From Lysinibacillus xylanilyticus (GTDB lineage Bacteria > Bacillota > Bacilli > Bacillales_A > Planococcaceae), in assembly GCF_001183605.1 (NCBI RefSeq), contig NZ_LFXJ01000005.1, positions 62,001 through 126,000 on the forward strand: DNA of 64,000 bases, given 5' to 3'. Both the position numbers and the translations under genes were made by a program. Shown here piece by piece: positions 1 through 10,194 of the stretch. The first letter of the stretch is position 1, and each line of letters starts with the position of its first letter. The notes beneath the pieces were generated by a model, which was not told where the DNA came from, did no database searches, and saw only the letters and a program-made list of their open reading frames with translations.

Positions 1-1226
1 TAACGTTTACCAATTGATTGTGACTCGTCAAAGTCAACTGGGAATGACTTGCGAAGCTCTGCCCAAACATTAGTAGCTTCATCCGAAAGCTTTTTAGAAA
101 GTGGTAGGACTGCAGCTTTAAATGGCGCTAGAGCAGGGTGGAAGCGTAAAACTGTACGCTTATCATCGCCTTCAAGTTCTTCCTCGTCATAAGCATCGCA
201 AAGGAATGCTAATGTAACACGGTCTGCACCTAAAGAAGGCTCGATACAGTATGGAACATAACGTTCGTTTGATACTGGGTCAATGTAAGTGAAATCTTCA
301 CCAGAATGCTCCATATGCTGTTTTAAATCGAAATCTGTGCGATCTGCTACGCCCCATAGCTCACCCCAACCGAATGGGAATTTAAATTCGATATCAGTTG
401 TAGCGTTTGAGTAGTGAGACAATTCGTCGTCTTCATGGTCACGAAGACGCATAGACTCTTCTTTCATGCCTAAATTTAACAACCAATTTTCACAAAATTC
501 TTTCCAGTACGCGTGCCATTCAAGGTCCTCGCCTGGTTTACAGAAAAACTCAAGCTCCATTTGTTCAAATTCACGTGTACGGAAAGTGAAGTTACCTGGA
601 GTAATTTCGTTACGGAATGATTTACCGATTTGTGCAATACCGAATGGTGTACGTTTACGCATAGAACGTTGTACGTTTTTAAAGTTCACGAAAATACCTT
701 GAGCTGTTTCAGGGCGTAAATAAATTTCATTAGTAGAAGATTCTGTTACACCTTGGAATGTTTTAAACATTAAATTAAATTGACGAATATCTGTAAAATC
801 AGCTTTACCACAATCAGGGCACACTACGTCATACTTAATCATCGTTTCTTTCATTTGATCAAATGTCATACCATCGACAATGATTTCATCGCCTTTTGCT
901 AGTGCAGCGTCCTCGATGATTTTGTCAGCACGATGGCGCGCTTTACATGCCTTACAATCGATCATTGGGTCATTAAAGTTGCCAACGTGACCAGAAGCCA
1001 CCCAAGCTTTTGGGTTCATTAAAATTGCAGCATCTATTCCAACATTGTGCTCTGATTCTTGGACAAATTTTTTCCACCATGCTTTTTTAACATTGTTTTT
1101 TAATTCAACACCTAGTGGACCGTAATCCCAAGTGTTTGCTAAGCCTCCGTAGATTTCAGAACCTGGGAAGACAAAGCCGCGATGCTTCGCTAATGATACG
1201 ATTGTTTCCATTGATTTGTTAGCCAT
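1..1226 (-). CDS. glyQS: Glycine--tRNA ligase (dimeric type), C-terminus cut by window edge
   Basis: Attaches glycine to tRNA-Gly in the cytoplasm. Read on the minus strand, about 408 N-terminal residues are visible of a family length near 460; the C-terminal anticodon-binding domain runs off the left edge. The protein begins [20 protein letters not shown]. It carries the Cys clusters CKACKARH and CPDCG of the eukaryote-like single-chain GlyRS, class II motif 2 (FRNE ... [11 protein letters not shown]) and motif 3 (EPSLGADR). The ATG at 1226 follows a strong AAGGAGGC ribosome site. The gene lies behind a glycine T-box leader, so it is expected to be induced by uncharged tRNA-Gly. An unusual feature is a repeat element of about 180 bp between the leader terminator and the ribosome site. 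The family call is secure. Confidence 0.96.
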   Translation of the reverse strand, partial: MANKSMETIVSLAKHRGFVFPGSEIYGGLANTWDYGPLGVELKNNVKKAWWKKFVQESEHNVGIDAAILMNPKAWVASGHVGNFNDPMIDCKACKARHRADKIIEDAALAKGDEIIVDGMTFDQMKETMIKYDVVCPDCGKADFTDIRQFNLMFKTFQGVTESSTNEIYLRPETAQGIFVNFKNVQRSMRKRTPFGIAQIGKSFRNEITPGNFTFRTREFEQMELEFFCKPGEDLEWHAYWKEFCENWLLNLGMKEESMRLRDHEDDELSHYSNATTDIEFKFPFGWGELWGVADRTDFDLKQHMEHSGEDFTYIDPVSNERYVPYCIEPSLGADRVTLAFLCDAYDEEELEGDDKRTVLRFHPALAPFKAAVLPLSKKLSDEATNVWAELRKSFPVDFDESQSIGKR

Positions 1227-1285
1227 AAAAATAGCCTCCTTCATAGTTTTCACAGAGTGAACAATAAATTTGTTTAAGTGAATTT

Positions 1286-1464
1286 GCCTAAAATCATCGC
1301 ATCCATGCGATAAAGGCTAACTGACCTGCATCAAGTTGTTGCTGCTGCCGCTACGCTTTCGCGCAAAACACATCTGCCGCTGCCGCTACGCTTTCGCGCA
1401 AAACACATCTGCAGATCAAAGTAAAAGCCGATTCCGGACGCAATTATGCCGAGGCATAATTGAT
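1286..1464 (+). repeat. Composite structured repeat (modules D-like, A, C) in the glyQS 5' region
   Basis: Starts with GCCTAAAATC and a 7-bp perfect hairpin (ATCGCAT/ATGCGAT, 1296-1311). Two units of GCTACGCTTTCGC (module A, minus-strand core GCGAAAGC) follow at about 1350-1395. It ends in a palindrome with 10-bp arms (CAATTATGCC and GGCATAATTG, 1441-1462). The same order of parts recurs at 31760-31999 and 48768-49141. It lies between the T-box terminator and the glyQS ribosome site. No convincing gene is present in this gap. Confidence 0.85.
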
Positions 1465-1510
1465 AATTCACTAAAGATATTTTTTAATTTAGTAAGGACT
1501 AAATTAAAAA

Positions 1511-1555
1511 TAGCACCCGTCTCCGGGCACAATAAATGCCCAGGGACGAGTGCTA
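1511..1555 (-). terminator. Regulated terminator of the T-box leader
   Basis: Minus strand: GCACTCGTCCCTGGGCA pairs with TGCCCGGAGACGGGTGC around an ATTTATTG-type loop, followed by TATTTTTAATTT. Its 5' side competes with the T-box antiterminator. Confidence 0.9.
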
Positions 1556-1730
1556 AAACCCGCGGTTCCACCCTGATTGTTTTAAACGCGTTGTTTAAAA
1601 CCTCTTTTCAAAAAGTTAGCTCAAGGAGTGCCTTTTCTCTGTTACTATGTAGACTTTCACCATCTTCTACTCGCTTAAAAGTTGAACAGATACTTTTTTC
1701 CCATCATCGCCTGTATAACGCAAATCGCTC
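1511..1730 (-). promoter_or_regulatory. Glycine T-box riboswitch leader of glyQS
   Basis: On the minus strand the T-box core GGGTGGAACCGCGGG is present (about 1559-1574). Before it comes a stem I region with the usual GATGGGAAAAAAGTA stretch and a GGC-A specifier candidate at 1632-1630, which would match glycine. After the core comes a G+C-rich hairpin (1511-1555) ending in a T-rich run, which is the transcription terminator. In the known mechanism uncharged tRNA-Gly pairs with the specifier and the T-box bulge to favour the antiterminator. The core and terminator are read directly; the specifier assignment is inferred from its position and the downstream gene. Confidence 0.93.
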
Positions 1731-1733
1731 GAA

Positions 1734-1762
1734 AATACATTTAGAGCAAGCGTATGTGTCAA
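1734..1762 (-). promoter_or_regulatory. Candidate sigma-A promoter of glyQS leader
   Basis: Minus strand: a perfect -35 TTGACA (1762-1757), a 17-bp spacer and a -10 TGTATT (1739-1734, four of six consensus bases). It lies just upstream of T-box stem I, as expected for the start of the leader RNA. Confidence 0.6.
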
Positions 1763-1785
1763 TATTGTAGCATGTAGTTCTTTTC

Positions 1786-1815
1786 TTCGCAATAATTATT
1801 AAAATAGTATATAAT
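1786..1815 (+). promoter_or_regulatory. Candidate promoter of ccpN
   Basis: A -10 TATAAT at 1810-1815 is preceded, with an 18-bp spacer, by TTCGCA at 1786-1791 (four of six bases of the -35 consensus). It ends about 38 bp before the ccpN start. Confidence 0.45.
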
Positions 1816-1852
1816 AATTGAGCATAAGTATAACACTATTAGATTTGAGGCG

Positions 1853-2485
1853 GTGAGTCCAATCGAACTCAACAAACGTCAGGAAGACATTTTACAAATT
1901 GTGAAAGAAAACGGCCCAATCACAGGCGAACATATTGCAGAACGTCTCAATCTGACAAGAGCAACTTTAAGACCAGATTTAGCAATACTCACAATGGCGG
2001 GCTTTTTAGATGCTAGACCTCGTGTTGGCTATTTCTATTCAGGTAAAAAAACATCCGTTACATTGACGGATAGTATTCAAAATTTAAAGGTGAAAGAATT
2101 TCATACAGGACCAGTTGTTGTACCGGAAACAATGACTGTCTATGATGCGATTTGCTTCATGTTTTCTGAGGATGTTGGCACACTCTTTGTCGTAGATAAG
2201 AATGAATTTTTGACAGGGGTACTTTCTCGTAAAGATTTACTACGTACAAGTATTGGTACACAGGATTTAAACAAAATTCCTGTACATATAATTATGACAC
2301 GTATGCCAAATATTTCGTACTGTGAGAGATCAGATTCATTAGTTGTTGCAGCGAATAAACTAATTGATCGAGCAGTTGATTCTCTACCAGTAGTAGAGCC
2401 ACAAGAAGGTGGATTGAAAATCGTTGGTCGTCTTACAAAAACGACGATTACACGAGCGTTCTTATCACTTGCACAGAATGTCTAA
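1853..2485 (+). CDS. ccpN: CcpN-type transcriptional repressor (HTH + two CBS domains)
   Basis: A 210-residue protein with an N-terminal winged helix (about residues 5-60, with [24 protein letters not shown]) followed by two CBS domains (about 80-135 and 145-205). In B. subtilis CcpN (YqzB) represses the gluconeogenic genes gapB and pckA, and its CBS domains sense nucleotides or energy state. The GTG start at 1853 gives an N-terminus that aligns with the B. subtilis protein from memory; the G-rich ribosome site GAGGCGG sits unusually close to it. The next gene, ppsR, starts 20 bp after the stop, the same pairing as in B. subtilis, so an operon is likely. Function is assigned by family and synteny. 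Confidence 0.93.
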   Translation: MSPIELNKRQEDILQIVKENGPITGEHIAERLNLTRATLRPDLAILTMAGFLDARPRVGYFYSGKKTSVTLTDSIQNLKVKEFHTGPVVVPETMTVYDAICFMFSEDVGTLFVVDKNEFLTGVLSRKDLLRTSIGTQDLNKIPVHIIMTRMPNISYCERSDSLVVAANKLIDRAVDSLPVVEPQEGGLKIVGRLTKTTITRAFLSLAQNV

Positions 2486-2504
2486 ATATTTGAAGGAGAG
2501 CAGC

Positions 2505-3317
2505 ATGAAAAGACTACGGGTTTTTGTTGTATCTGATTCAGTAGGTGAAACTGGTGATCAAGTAGCGAAAGCGGTTATAAGCCAGTTTCGACCTGGTTTG
2601 GAAAACACGGTAATTCGTCGTTTTCCTCATATACAATCAGAGGAGCTCATTCGAAAAATTGTATGCCTTGCAGCAAAACAGAATGCATTTATTGTGTATA
2701 CGCTTGTTCGTCAGGAGATGCGATCGTTATTACATGAACTGTGTGAGAAAGAAATGGTCTATGCTGTCGACATCTTAGGGCCTGCTTTAAAAACAATGGC
2801 AACATTTGTGGAAGAATTCCCATTAGAAGCACCAGGAATGGTTCACCAGCTAGATGATGATTATTTTAAAAAAATAGAAGCTATTGAATTTGCAGTAAAA
2901 TATGATGATGGTAGAGATCCACGTGGTCTATTACAGGCTGATATTGTGTTAGTCGGTGTTTCACGTACCTCTAAAACACCGTTATCACAATACTTAGCAC
3001 ATAAACGTTTTAAGGTGGCGAACGTACCTTTAGTACCAGAAGTTGAGCCACCTGAAGAATTATTGAAAATTGACCCGAAAAAATGTTTTGGTTTAATTAT
3101 TTCTCCTGATAAATTAAACTCAATTAGAAAAGAGAGATTAATGTCTCTTGGATTGAATGATGATGCTATCTATGCGCAGCATAATCGAATATTAGAAGAA
3201 ATTCAGCATTTTGAAAAAATTGCCGCTAAAATCGGTTGTAAGGTTATTGATGTGACGAACAAAGCTGTTGAAGAAACAGCGAACGTCATTATTGAGCATA
3301 TCTCGAACTGTAAATAA
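2505..3317 (+). CDS. ppsR: PPDK/PEP synthase regulatory protein (DUF299)
   Basis: A 270-residue protein matching the DUF299 family (YqfL). These are bifunctional kinase/pyrophosphorylases that switch pyruvate phosphate dikinase or PEP synthase by ADP-dependent threonine phosphorylation and Pi-dependent dephosphorylation. The P-loop-like [15 protein letters not shown] at about residues 150-165 and the following [10 protein letters not shown] are family hallmarks. The ATG at 2505 is preceded by GAAGGAGAG at good spacing; an upstream in-frame extension overlapping ccpN is not needed. It lies directly behind ccpN and before a clear terminator. In B. subtilis yqfL has been linked to CcpN-dependent gene regulation, which fits the pairing. 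Whether this strain has a PPDK/PpsA target cannot be seen here. Confidence 0.93.
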   Translation: MKRLRVFVVSDSVGETGDQVAKAVISQFRPGLENTVIRRFPHIQSEELIRKIVCLAAKQNAFIVYTLVRQEMRSLLHELCEKEMVYAVDILGPALKTMATFVEEFPLEAPGMVHQLDDDYFKKIEAIEFAVKYDDGRDPRGLLQADIVLVGVSRTSKTPLSQYLAHKRFKVANVPLVPEVEPPEELLKIDPKKCFGLIISPDKLNSIRKERLMSLGLNDDAIYAQHNRILEEIQHFEKIAAKIGCKVIDVTNKAVEETANVIIEHISNCK

Positions 3318-3332
3318 GAAACGAATTGTGAT

Positions 3333-3364
3333 AAACCACCTCGGTTGTTAGAGGCGGTTTTTTT
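3333..3364 (+). terminator. Rho-independent terminator after ccpN-ppsR
   Basis: AAACCACCTC pairs with GAGGCGGTTT (one G.T/A-C variant) around GGTTGTTA, followed by a T run. Confidence 0.88.
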
Positions 3365-3536
3365 GAGTCGGTTTTGAAAATAGTATAGATAAAAACTAAT
3401 TTTTGTTTTATAATAATAAAATTGTGGTAAAAATATTTATTAAGAGAAAAATCCTGTTTTTTTGTCGAGAAATAAAGGATTTTTAAATCGGATAGCGAAT
3501 TGTGTTTTAGAACGTAATTTAAAGATGGTGATAGAT

Positions 3537-5360
3537 TTGGCAGGGAAGATTCCTGAAGAAGTGATTGAACAGATTCGCTCACAATCGGAGATTGTTGATG
3601 TCATAAGCGAATACATGCAGCTTACAAAGCGTGGGCGCAATTGGTTTGGGCTCTGTCCATTTCATGGAGAACAAACGCCATCTTTTTCTGTGTCATCAGA
3701 CAAACAAATTTTTCATTGCTTTGGTTGTGGTGCAGGTGGTAATGCTGTTACTTTTGTAATGGATATAGAAGGTATTTCTTTTCCTGACGCTGTCGTGAAA
3801 CTTGGTGAACGTGTTGGCATACAGTTAGATATTGGGCCAAGTTTACCTGAAGTAACGAAAAAGGTATCTAAAGCAGAAGAAAGGATGAAAGAAGCTCACG
3901 CTTTTGCAGCAGATTTTTTTCAACATTTACTGTTAAATACTGAAGATGGAGAAGAACCTTTAAATTATTTGCTAGAAAGAGGATTTACAAGGGAACTTAT
4001 AGAATCTAATAGCATTGGATGGTCTCTTCCAAGCTTTGATGCATTAACGATATTGCTTGAAAGAAAAGGTTATAACTTACAAGAAATCTCGGAAAGTGGT
4101 TTAGTAATCAAGCGTGAAGGGGAAGAACGCTATTTTGATCGTTTTAGAGGGCGTATTATGTTCCCCATTCGTGATGAGAACGGTAAGATTATAGCATTCT
4201 CAGGACGAATCCTTGCATCAACTGGAGAAGAGGCAAAATATTTAAATAGTCCAGAATCACCAATTTTTCAAAAGAGTGAAGTGCTATATAACCTAGATAA
4301 AGCACGAACCTCGATTAGAAAAAATCGTCAAGTAGTATTGATGGAAGGATTTATGGATGTTTTAGCAGCAACCTCTGTAGGTGTAACGAATGCTGTAGCA
4401 ACAATGGGCACTTCGCTTACGAATCAGCATATCACAAAGCTAAAGCGCTTAGTAGAGCAGATTACGATTTGCTATGACGGTGATAATGCTGGGTTTGATG
4501 CGGCGAAAAGAGCAGCACAGTTACTTCAAACGGAACGCATGAAAGTCGATATTGCGGTGTTACCAGATAAGCTGGATCCCGATGAATACATTCGTAGTTT
4601 AGGTGGACAAGCATTTAAAGAACAAATTTTGGAAAACCCTCATGCGTATATTGCTTTTATGATGATGCATGCTAGACGAAATAAGAACTTTCAGTTTGAA
4701 AATGATACGCTTCAATATATTCAAGAAGTTCTTGAGCAACTGGTAGGTAGATCATCACCAGTTGAACGAGATTTGTATATAAGACAGCTATCGAATGAAA
4801 CAAACATCTCGGAAGAAGCGATTTATGCTCAATTCCGAAAGCTAGAGGCAAATCAGGTTCGTTCTGCAAAAGTAGAAATGCCTGTTCAAACGCCTTCGAT
4901 GCCGGTCACTCAGCAACAACATAAGCCTATGGACGCAGCTGAACGCGCCGAACGTTTATTACTGGCTCATATGCTTCATAATATAGATGTAGTGGACAGG
5001 GTATTACGTAGTGAGCAAAAAGATCCATTTGTACGAGATGCCTATATGGCAGTTTTTGTTCGCTTAGTAGGATTTTATGAGGAATATGGTCATCCTGATT
5101 ATCAGCGTTTTGTTGAGATATTAGATGACTCTGAATTACGCAAGATTGTAATGGAAGCGGCTTTAGCGGAACGGGATCCCGACCAAGCAGAGGCAGAGGT
5201 CACAGATTCAATACGTCAGCTGCAAAAATATAGAATTGAGCAAGAAATTCAACAAAAGATGCATGAGTCAAAGGAAGCGGAGAAGATGCATGAGTATGCG
5301 CGTGCACTTGAAATCGCCCAACAGATTATTCATTTAAGAAAATCGTTATCGGCGATTTAA
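3537..5360 (+). CDS. dnaG: DNA primase
   Basis: Synthesises RNA primers for lagging-strand replication. From a TTG at 3537 it is 607 residues, against about 603 in B. subtilis. The N-terminal zinc-binding domain shows [13 protein letters not shown] and [11 protein letters not shown] (CHC2-type ligands, about residues 38-64). The TOPRIM core includes [17 protein letters not shown] and [11 protein letters not shown] with DPDEY. The last 170 residues correspond to the helicase-binding domain. The start [10 protein letters not shown] matches the usual N-terminus and has GGTGAT, complementary to the 16S tail, four bases upstream; an ATG at 3525 is the alternative. It lies 32 bp before sigA in the classical dnaG-sigA operon order. 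Confidence 0.96.
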   Translation: MAGKIPEEVIEQIRSQSEIVDVISEYMQLTKRGRNWFGLCPFHGEQTPSFSVSSDKQIFHCFGCGAGGNAVTFVMDIEGISFPDAVVKLGERVGIQLDIGPSLPEVTKKVSKAEERMKEAHAFAADFFQHLLLNTEDGEEPLNYLLERGFTRELIESNSIGWSLPSFDALTILLERKGYNLQEISESGLVIKREGEERYFDRFRGRIMFPIRDENGKIIAFSGRILASTGEEAKYLNSPESPIFQKSEVLYNLDKARTSIRKNRQVVLMEGFMDVLAATSVGVTNAVATMGTSLTNQHITKLKRLVEQITICYDGDNAGFDAAKRAAQLLQTERMKVDIAVLPDKLDPDEYIRSLGGQAFKEQILENPHAYIAFMMMHARRNKNFQFENDTLQYIQEVLEQLVGRSSPVERDLYIRQLSNETNISEEAIYAQFRKLEANQVRSAKVEMPVQTPSMPVTQQQHKPMDAAERAERLLLAHMLHNIDVVDRVLRSEQKDPFVRDAYMAVFVRLVGFYEEYGHPDYQRFVEILDDSELRKIVMEAALAERDPDQAEAEVTDSIRQLQKYRIEQEIQQKMHESKEAEKMHEYARALEIAQQIIHLRKSLSAI

Positions 5361-5392
5361 CCCGATTCGGTTGTTTAGAAGGAGGAAGGTTT

Positions 5393-6520
5393 ATGGCGGA
5401 CAAGTCAGAACGTTCAAAAGAGGTAGAAGTAGAAATTACATTAGATGAAGCAAAAAAAATACTACAAGAAAAAGCAAAAACAGAAGGTGAAATTTCAATG
5501 AAAGAAATTTCAGAGAAACTAGCGCCTTATGAATTGGAGAACGAAGAGATTTTCCACTTTGCTGAGGATCTTGAAAAGGCTAAAGACATTCAAATCATTG
5601 GAAAAGAAGAGTTTGAAGAAGAAAGCTTAATGAAAGAAGAAGCAAACGAAGAGACTTTCGATTTAAATGATTTGAGTGTACCACCAGGTGTTAAAATAAA
5701 TGACCCTGTTCGCATGTATTTAAAAGAAATTGGTCGAGTTGATTTACTTTCTGCCGAGCAAGAAATCGCATTAGCTGAGCGTATTGAGCAAGGTGACGAA
5801 GAAGCACGTAAACGCCTAGCAGAAGCGAACTTACGTCTGGTTGTATCTATTGCAAAGCGATATGTTGGCCGTGGAATGCTATTCCTTGACTTAATTCAAG
5901 AGGGGAATATGGGGCTTATCAAGGCTGTTGAGAAATTTGACTACCGTAAAGGCTTTAAATTCTCCACTTATGCAACATGGTGGATTCGCCAAGCAATTAC
6001 GCGTGCAATTGCGGACCAAGCACGTACAATTCGTATTCCAGTGCACATGGTAGAAACAATTAATAAATTAATTCGCGTACAACGCCAATTACTACAAGAC
6101 TTAGGTCGCGAGCCATCTCCAGAAGAAATTGGCGAGGAAATGGATTTAACACCTGAAAAAGTACGTGAAATTTTAAAAATTGCACAAGAACCAGTATCTC
6201 TTGAAACACCAATTGGAGAAGAAGATGATTCACATTTAGGGGACTTTATTGAGGATTCTGAAGCTCAATCTCCATCTGACCATGCAGCTTATGAATTATT
6301 AAAAGAGCAATTAGAGGATGTGTTAGATACATTAACTGACCGTGAAGAAAATGTCCTTCGCTTACGTTTCGGTTTAGATGATGGTCGCACACGTACTTTA
6401 GAAGAGGTAGGGAAGGTATTTGGTGTAACACGTGAACGTATTCGCCAAATTGAAGCTAAGGCGCTTAGAAAGCTACGTCACCCTTCTCGTAGCAAACGTT
6501 TAAAAGACTTCCTAGAATAA
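5393..6520 (+). CDS. sigA: RNA polymerase major sigma factor SigA
   Basis: Housekeeping sigma-70, 375 residues, close to the B. subtilis length. Region 1.1 is acidic. Region 1.2 carries [14 protein letters not shown]. Region 2 carries [18 protein letters not shown], then [20 protein letters not shown] and [17 protein letters not shown] for -10 recognition and melting. Region 3 is followed by region 4.2 with [19 protein letters not shown] for the -35 element. The ribosome site GAAGGAGGAAGG is strong. It is the last gene of the primase operon, ending in a long perfect terminator. No anomalies seen. Confidence 0.98.
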   Translation: MADKSERSKEVEVEITLDEAKKILQEKAKTEGEISMKEISEKLAPYELENEEIFHFAEDLEKAKDIQIIGKEEFEEESLMKEEANEETFDLNDLSVPPGVKINDPVRMYLKEIGRVDLLSAEQEIALAERIEQGDEEARKRLAEANLRLVVSIAKRYVGRGMLFLDLIQEGNMGLIKAVEKFDYRKGFKFSTYATWWIRQAITRAIADQARTIRIPVHMVETINKLIRVQRQLLQDLGREPSPEEIGEEMDLTPEKVREILKIAQEPVSLETPIGEEDDSHLGDFIEDSEAQSPSDHAAYELLKEQLEDVLDTLTDREENVLRLRFGLDDGRTRTLEEVGKVFGVTRERIRQIEAKALRKLRHPSRSKRLKDFLE

Positions 6521-6533
6521 AGATAAAAAATTG

Positions 6534-6575
6534 GGGCTATCTAATTAGTGATGACTAATTGGATAGCCCTTTTTT
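6534..6575 (+). terminator. Rho-independent terminator after sigA
   Basis: GGGCTATCTAATTAGT pairs almost perfectly with ACTAATTGGATAGCCC across a GATG loop and is followed by a T run. Confidence 0.95.
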
Positions 6576-6819
6576 CTGACTACTATTATATTCATATGAA
6601 ATAGGAGAATACCTGTGAGAGCGAAGTTAATACCCACACAAAATTTTTCATTTTTTCCCTAGATCATACTAAACATAGTAGATATTTTTTCGATAAATGT
6701 TATATCGAGCAATTAATGAATTAGTATTATTTTTGCTACTTTATACAGATGTGTTCTTACAGATTTTAAGATAAAATTGTAATAACAACCATTATTAAGC
6801 AATGTTTGGAGTATACACT

Positions 6820-7383
6820 ATGACAAATCCTCGGAAAAAAATAATCTTGAATGAGATATTGTTTTGGAAGCAGAATAAGCTATTACCAGAGCATTACTGT
6901 GATTTTTTAGCGGCTCTATATGCAGAGGGGTCAGATGTAGAGGAGTTAGAACCGGTACATCATAAACAGGCAATATTACCTTCAGAAAAGAGGAGGCTGC
7001 TACTTGTAATTGCATGTATATGTATTGCAATGATTACACTGCTGTCTATTTATTTTACAATATCATCCTTAATGATAATTTTAACGGTTGTCGTTGGAAT
7101 AGCTGCTGTGATGTTATTTCTGACGGCGTTTAGAATGGCAAGTAAAAATGATTTATTAGCCCCTATTTTTCATCTTATGGGTGCTGTTCTATTGTTTAGT
7201 ATGTCAATTCGAATTTACACTACATATTTTAATGGGAATAATATTGCATTGTTTTGCTTGATTGCAGCAAACTGTGGGGTTTGGCTTTGGTCAGGTTTAA
7301 AAATGAAGCTACTTTATTTCACGGTCTCAGGTGTCCTAGGTTTACTGGCACTGATTAGCTATTATATCATAAACTTATTATAA
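6820..7383 (+). CDS. Unrecognised multi-pass membrane protein
   Basis: A 187-residue protein of unknown function. About 60 soluble N-terminal residues (MTNPRKKIILNEILFWKQNK ...) are followed by five or six hydrophobic segments beginning around LLLVIACICIAMITLLSIYF. No catalytic motif is visible. I chose the ATG at 6820 because TTGGAG lies nine bases upstream; an in-frame ATG at 6802 has no ribosome site. It is monocistronic, between the sigA terminator and its own terminator. Soluble head plus TM bundle resembles many uncharacterised DUF membrane proteins of Bacillales, but I cannot place it in a named family. Confidence 0.75.
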   Translation: MTNPRKKIILNEILFWKQNKLLPEHYCDFLAALYAEGSDVEELEPVHHKQAILPSEKRRLLLVIACICIAMITLLSIYFTISSLMIILTVVVGIAAVMLFLTAFRMASKNDLLAPIFHLMGAVLLFSMSIRIYTTYFNGNNIALFCLIAANCGVWLWSGLKMKLLYFTVSGVLGLLALISYYIINLL

Positions 7384-7420
7384 GAATTTATTTTGTAAAA
7401 TAGTTTCGCTAACAATGACA

Positions 7421-7462
7421 AGAATCTGTTTGCTTTCCAATAGCTAACGGATTCTTTTTTTT
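7421..7462 (+). terminator. Rho-independent terminator
   Basis: Ten-base stem AGAATCTGTT/AACGGATTCT (one G.T pair) followed by eight T. Confidence 0.9.
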
Positions 7463-7835
7463 GTATCAAAATTGTGTCTGTAATTTATCCTACATTAACT
7501 TAAACGCTCTATTGGTGAAGACTATAATCGTATAGCTTTTTAGCTACACATATAAAAAAAGATATTTTGATTTCCTTGGTATATGAATGCGCAAAGAGTG
7601 GAAAGATAACAGCGAGTAAGGATGTAAATTAATTATTAAAAAAATACTGGAATGTGCAAATATTGGGGATTTCAAGACATATTTTATCCAATAGTTACAG
7701 AAATGTCGAAATTGTTACAAACAAAGGAAAACTTAGCGAATAGGCTTTTCGTTTCATAGTTAATGAAGTACAATATTAGATGTTGACTGATTCTATATTA
7801 TCATAGAAGTAGATTTAAATGAGGAGGGGAAACAT
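7463..7835 (+). other. Gene-free AT-rich stretch upstream of cccA
   Basis: About 370 bp without a supported ORF. It must contain the cccA promoter. TACAAT near 7769 is a possible -10, but no good -35 lies at the right distance. No repeat module of the types seen elsewhere is present. Confidence 0.5.
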
Positions 7836-8183
7836 ATGAAAAACAATCCAGTCGTTCCTTACATTCTAATTTTAGCATTTGGTATTGGTCTTATTTTCTT
7901 CATGTCTTTAACAGGCGCAGAGAACAAAAAGGAAATCGCTGCTGAAAAAGAGGGTGGTGGCGAAAAAACAGAAGCTACTGATGATTCTGCATTAGTACAA
8001 TCTTGTATTAGTTGTCACGGTGCTGACTTAAGTGGTGCTTTTGGTCCTAATCTACACGGCTTAGATGAAGCGCATATCGTAGATGTTTTAACAAACGGTA
8101 TCCCAGGAACTCCAATGGAGCCTGGCATGAAAAACGAAGCGGAAGCAAAAGCAATCGCTAAGTACATTTCAACTTTAAAATAG
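7836..8183 (+). CDS. cccA: Membrane-anchored cytochrome c550
   Basis: A small electron carrier on the outer face of the membrane, 115 residues. One N-terminal TM segment (about residues 8-26) is followed by a charged linker and a compact class I cytochrome c domain. The haem motif CISCH lies at residues 57-61, and a methionine in GTPMEPGM (Met94 or Met98) would be the axial ligand. A strong GAGGAGGGG ribosome site precedes the ATG. The position between sigA and trmK is the same as in B. subtilis, where CccA is a TM-anchored c550. Nearby ctaB (haem O synthase) concerns the same respiratory chain but is not linked to it. Confidence 0.93.
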   Translation: MKNNPVVPYILILAFGIGLIFFMSLTGAENKKEIAAEKEGGGEKTEATDDSALVQSCISCHGADLSGAFGPNLHGLDEAHIVDVLTNGIPGTPMEPGMKNEAEAKAIAKYISTLK

Positions 8184-8263
8184 TCTGAAAAAGTAGCTGT
8201 ACTGAAAGCGTTTAATCGTAATCGGTACAGCTACAATTTATTTATCATCATTCATTAAATGAA

Positions 8264-8310
8264 AAATGGAGTTGCTCAAAATTTTTGAGACAACTCCATT
8301 TGTTTTTTTT
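8264..8310 (+). terminator. Rho-independent terminator after cccA
   Basis: AAATGGAGTTG pairs with CAACTCCATTT; the inner CTCAAA/TTTGAG extends the stem; a T-rich run follows. A separate perfect 10-bp inverted repeat (8193-8202 with 8225-8234) lies upstream in the same 3' region without a T run. Confidence 0.88.
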
Positions 8311-8363
8311 CACGACATCATACATACTAAGGATGGACACTATTTTAGACAGGCGGTAAAAAA

Positions 8364-9056
8364 ATGAACGCACAAAAATTATCAAAACGATTAGAAACAG
8401 TAGCAAAATTTATTCCCACTGGTGCGGTTGTAGCCGATATTGGCAGCGACCATGCATATTTACCATGCTACTTAATTCATAAAGGTATTGCTTCTTATGC
8501 AATAGCAGGGGAAGTTGTGAAAGGACCATTTGAATCAGCAGTTGGACAAGTGCAAAAGGAAGGCTTAACAGAAAAAATTACAGTACGACTTGCGAATGGT
8601 TTAGCGGCTGTTGAAGAAGCTGACCATGTAGATACAGTTACTATTGCTGGAATGGGTGGACCTCTTATTGTCTCTATTTTAGAGAAGCATCCAGAAAAAT
8701 TACATGGTGTAACAAGACTTATTTTGCAGCCGAATATTCATGCAAAAGTGATTCGCGAGTGGGCGTTAGCACATAATTGGGCAATACAGGATGAAGAGAT
8801 TTTAGAGGAAGACGAAAAAATTTATGAAATTCTTGTATTGCAAAGAAGCTCAATGACGTTAACGGAACCGGAAATTTCATTTGGGCCGAAATTAATGCAA
8901 CGAAAATCACCAGCATTTATTAAAAAATGGTCGCGTGAAAAAGAAAATTGGCAACGTGTATTAAAGTCCATTGAAGGGGCAGATCAAACACCTGAAATTG
9001 AAGAAAAACGTGCAGAATTAGTAGCTCTACTCAATTTAGTGGAAGGGGTTCTGTGA
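8364..9056 (+). CDS. trmK: tRNA (adenine-22-N1)-methyltransferase TrmK
   Basis: Methylates N1 of A22 in bacterial tRNAs using SAM. The 230-residue protein has the Rossmann SAM motif VADIGSDHAYLPCYLI near residue 24 and the family motif TIAGMGGPLI near residue 94, followed by a C-terminal helical region. It matches B. subtilis YqfN in length and context. The AGGCGG ribosome site lies upstream of the ATG. Its stop codon is separated from the yqfO ATG by one base, so the two are probably translationally coupled, as in B. subtilis. Confidence 0.94.
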   Translation: MNAQKLSKRLETVAKFIPTGAVVADIGSDHAYLPCYLIHKGIASYAIAGEVVKGPFESAVGQVQKEGLTEKITVRLANGLAAVEEADHVDTVTIAGMGGPLIVSILEKHPEKLHGVTRLILQPNIHAKVIREWALAHNWAIQDEEILEEDEKIYEILVLQRSSMTLTEPEISFGPKLMQRKSPAFIKKWSREKENWQRVLKSIEGADQTPEIEEKRAELVALLNLVEGVL

Positions 9057-9057
9057 G

Positions 9058-10179
9058 ATGAAAACAGTTAACGGTCAAGAAGTTATACAATTGTTCGAAT
9101 CATGGTCGCCTAAAAAGCTAGCCTGTATGGAAAATGACCCAATTGGTCTTGCGATCGGTACATTAAATAAACCTGTAAGTAAAGTATTAGTCACATTAGA
9201 TGTTAATGAAGCAGTAGCAGACGAGGCTATTGCTCAAGGATGCGAGCTAATAATAGCGCATCATCCACCTATTTTCAGACGTCTTTCCAATATTCGTACT
9301 GACAATCCAACCGGGCGTTTATATGAAAAACTTATAAAAAATGATATTGCCGTTTATGCAGCGCATACGAATCTAGATGTGGCTGAAGGCGGTGTTAACG
9401 ACTTACTAGCAGATGCTCTACAGCTTGAAAACCGTTCTATTTTAGAAGAAACATATGCGGAAAATATGTTGAAGCTGGCAGTTTTTATACCGACTGCAAA
9501 TGCCAATGATTTACGTGAGGCATTAGCAAAGGCAGGAGCAGGTCGCATTGGAGATTATGAAGCGTGTAGCTATACTACATTGGGAGAAGGACGTTTCCGT
9601 GCACTTGAAGGTGCAAATCCACACGTAGGTTCTATTGGTGAATTACATGTTGAAGAAGAAGTAAAAGTAGAAGTGGTATTTCCGGAATCTGTAAAAAAAC
9701 GTGTATTAAAGGCAATGTTAAATGCACATCCATATGAAGAACCTGCCTATGATATCATCCGTTTAGACCAGCAAACAAATGTAATGGGCTTAGGACGAGT
9801 TGGTTATTTACCACAAGAAATGACTCTTCATGAATTTACGCAATTCGTAAAACAGCAGCTAGACGTGCCTGCTGTCCGCGTTGTTGGTGATTTACAATCG
9901 AAGGTGAAAAAAGTTGCGCTTGTCGGTGGCGACGGCAATAAATATATCTATTCTGCGAAACGTGCTGGGGCAGATGTATTTTTAACAGGAGATATGTATT
10001 TCCATACTGCCCAGGATGCTCAAGCAATTGGTCTACAAATCGTAGATCCAGGACATCATGTGGAGAAAGTGATGATTGCAGGAGTAGCTAAAAAGATGGC
10101 AAGAATGTGTGAGGATAAAAAATATTCTGTTGATTTTGTACAATCTACTATTCATACAGAACCGTTTTTATTCGTGTAA
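9058..10179 (+). CDS. yqfO: Nif3-like dinuclear metal-centre protein (YqfO)
   Basis: A 373-residue NIF3-family protein, annotated in databases as GTP cyclohydrolase 1 type 2 homolog though its cellular role is uncertain. The two halves of the NIF3 fold carry metal-ligand motifs IIAHHPPIF and AAHTNLDVAEGGVND in the first 115 residues and DPGHHVEK near residue 325. The middle (about 130-235) holds the PII/CutA-like insert typical of longer Bacillales members (KLAVFIPT ... HPYEEPAYDII). It begins one base after trmK. The following 74-residue gene lies 15 bp downstream and may be in the same transcript. Confidence 0.93.
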   Translation: MKTVNGQEVIQLFESWSPKKLACMENDPIGLAIGTLNKPVSKVLVTLDVNEAVADEAIAQGCELIIAHHPPIFRRLSNIRTDNPTGRLYEKLIKNDIAVYAAHTNLDVAEGGVNDLLADALQLENRSILEETYAENMLKLAVFIPTANANDLREALAKAGAGRIGDYEACSYTTLGEGRFRALEGANPHVGSIGELHVEEEVKVEVVFPESVKKRVLKAMLNAHPYEEPAYDIIRLDQQTNVMGLGRVGYLPQEMTLHEFTQFVKQQLDVPAVRVVGDLQSKVKKVALVGGDGNKYIYSAKRAGADVFLTGDMYFHTAQDAQAIGLQIVDPGHHVEKVMIAGVAKKMARMCEDKKYSVDFVQSTIHTEPFLFV

Positions 10180-10194
10180 GAGAGGGGAATAGTT

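Noticed and set aside
1336..1770. 144-codon plus-strand frame
   Set aside because: It lies across the glyQS T-box leader and an A-module repeat on the opposite strand and has no ribosome site.
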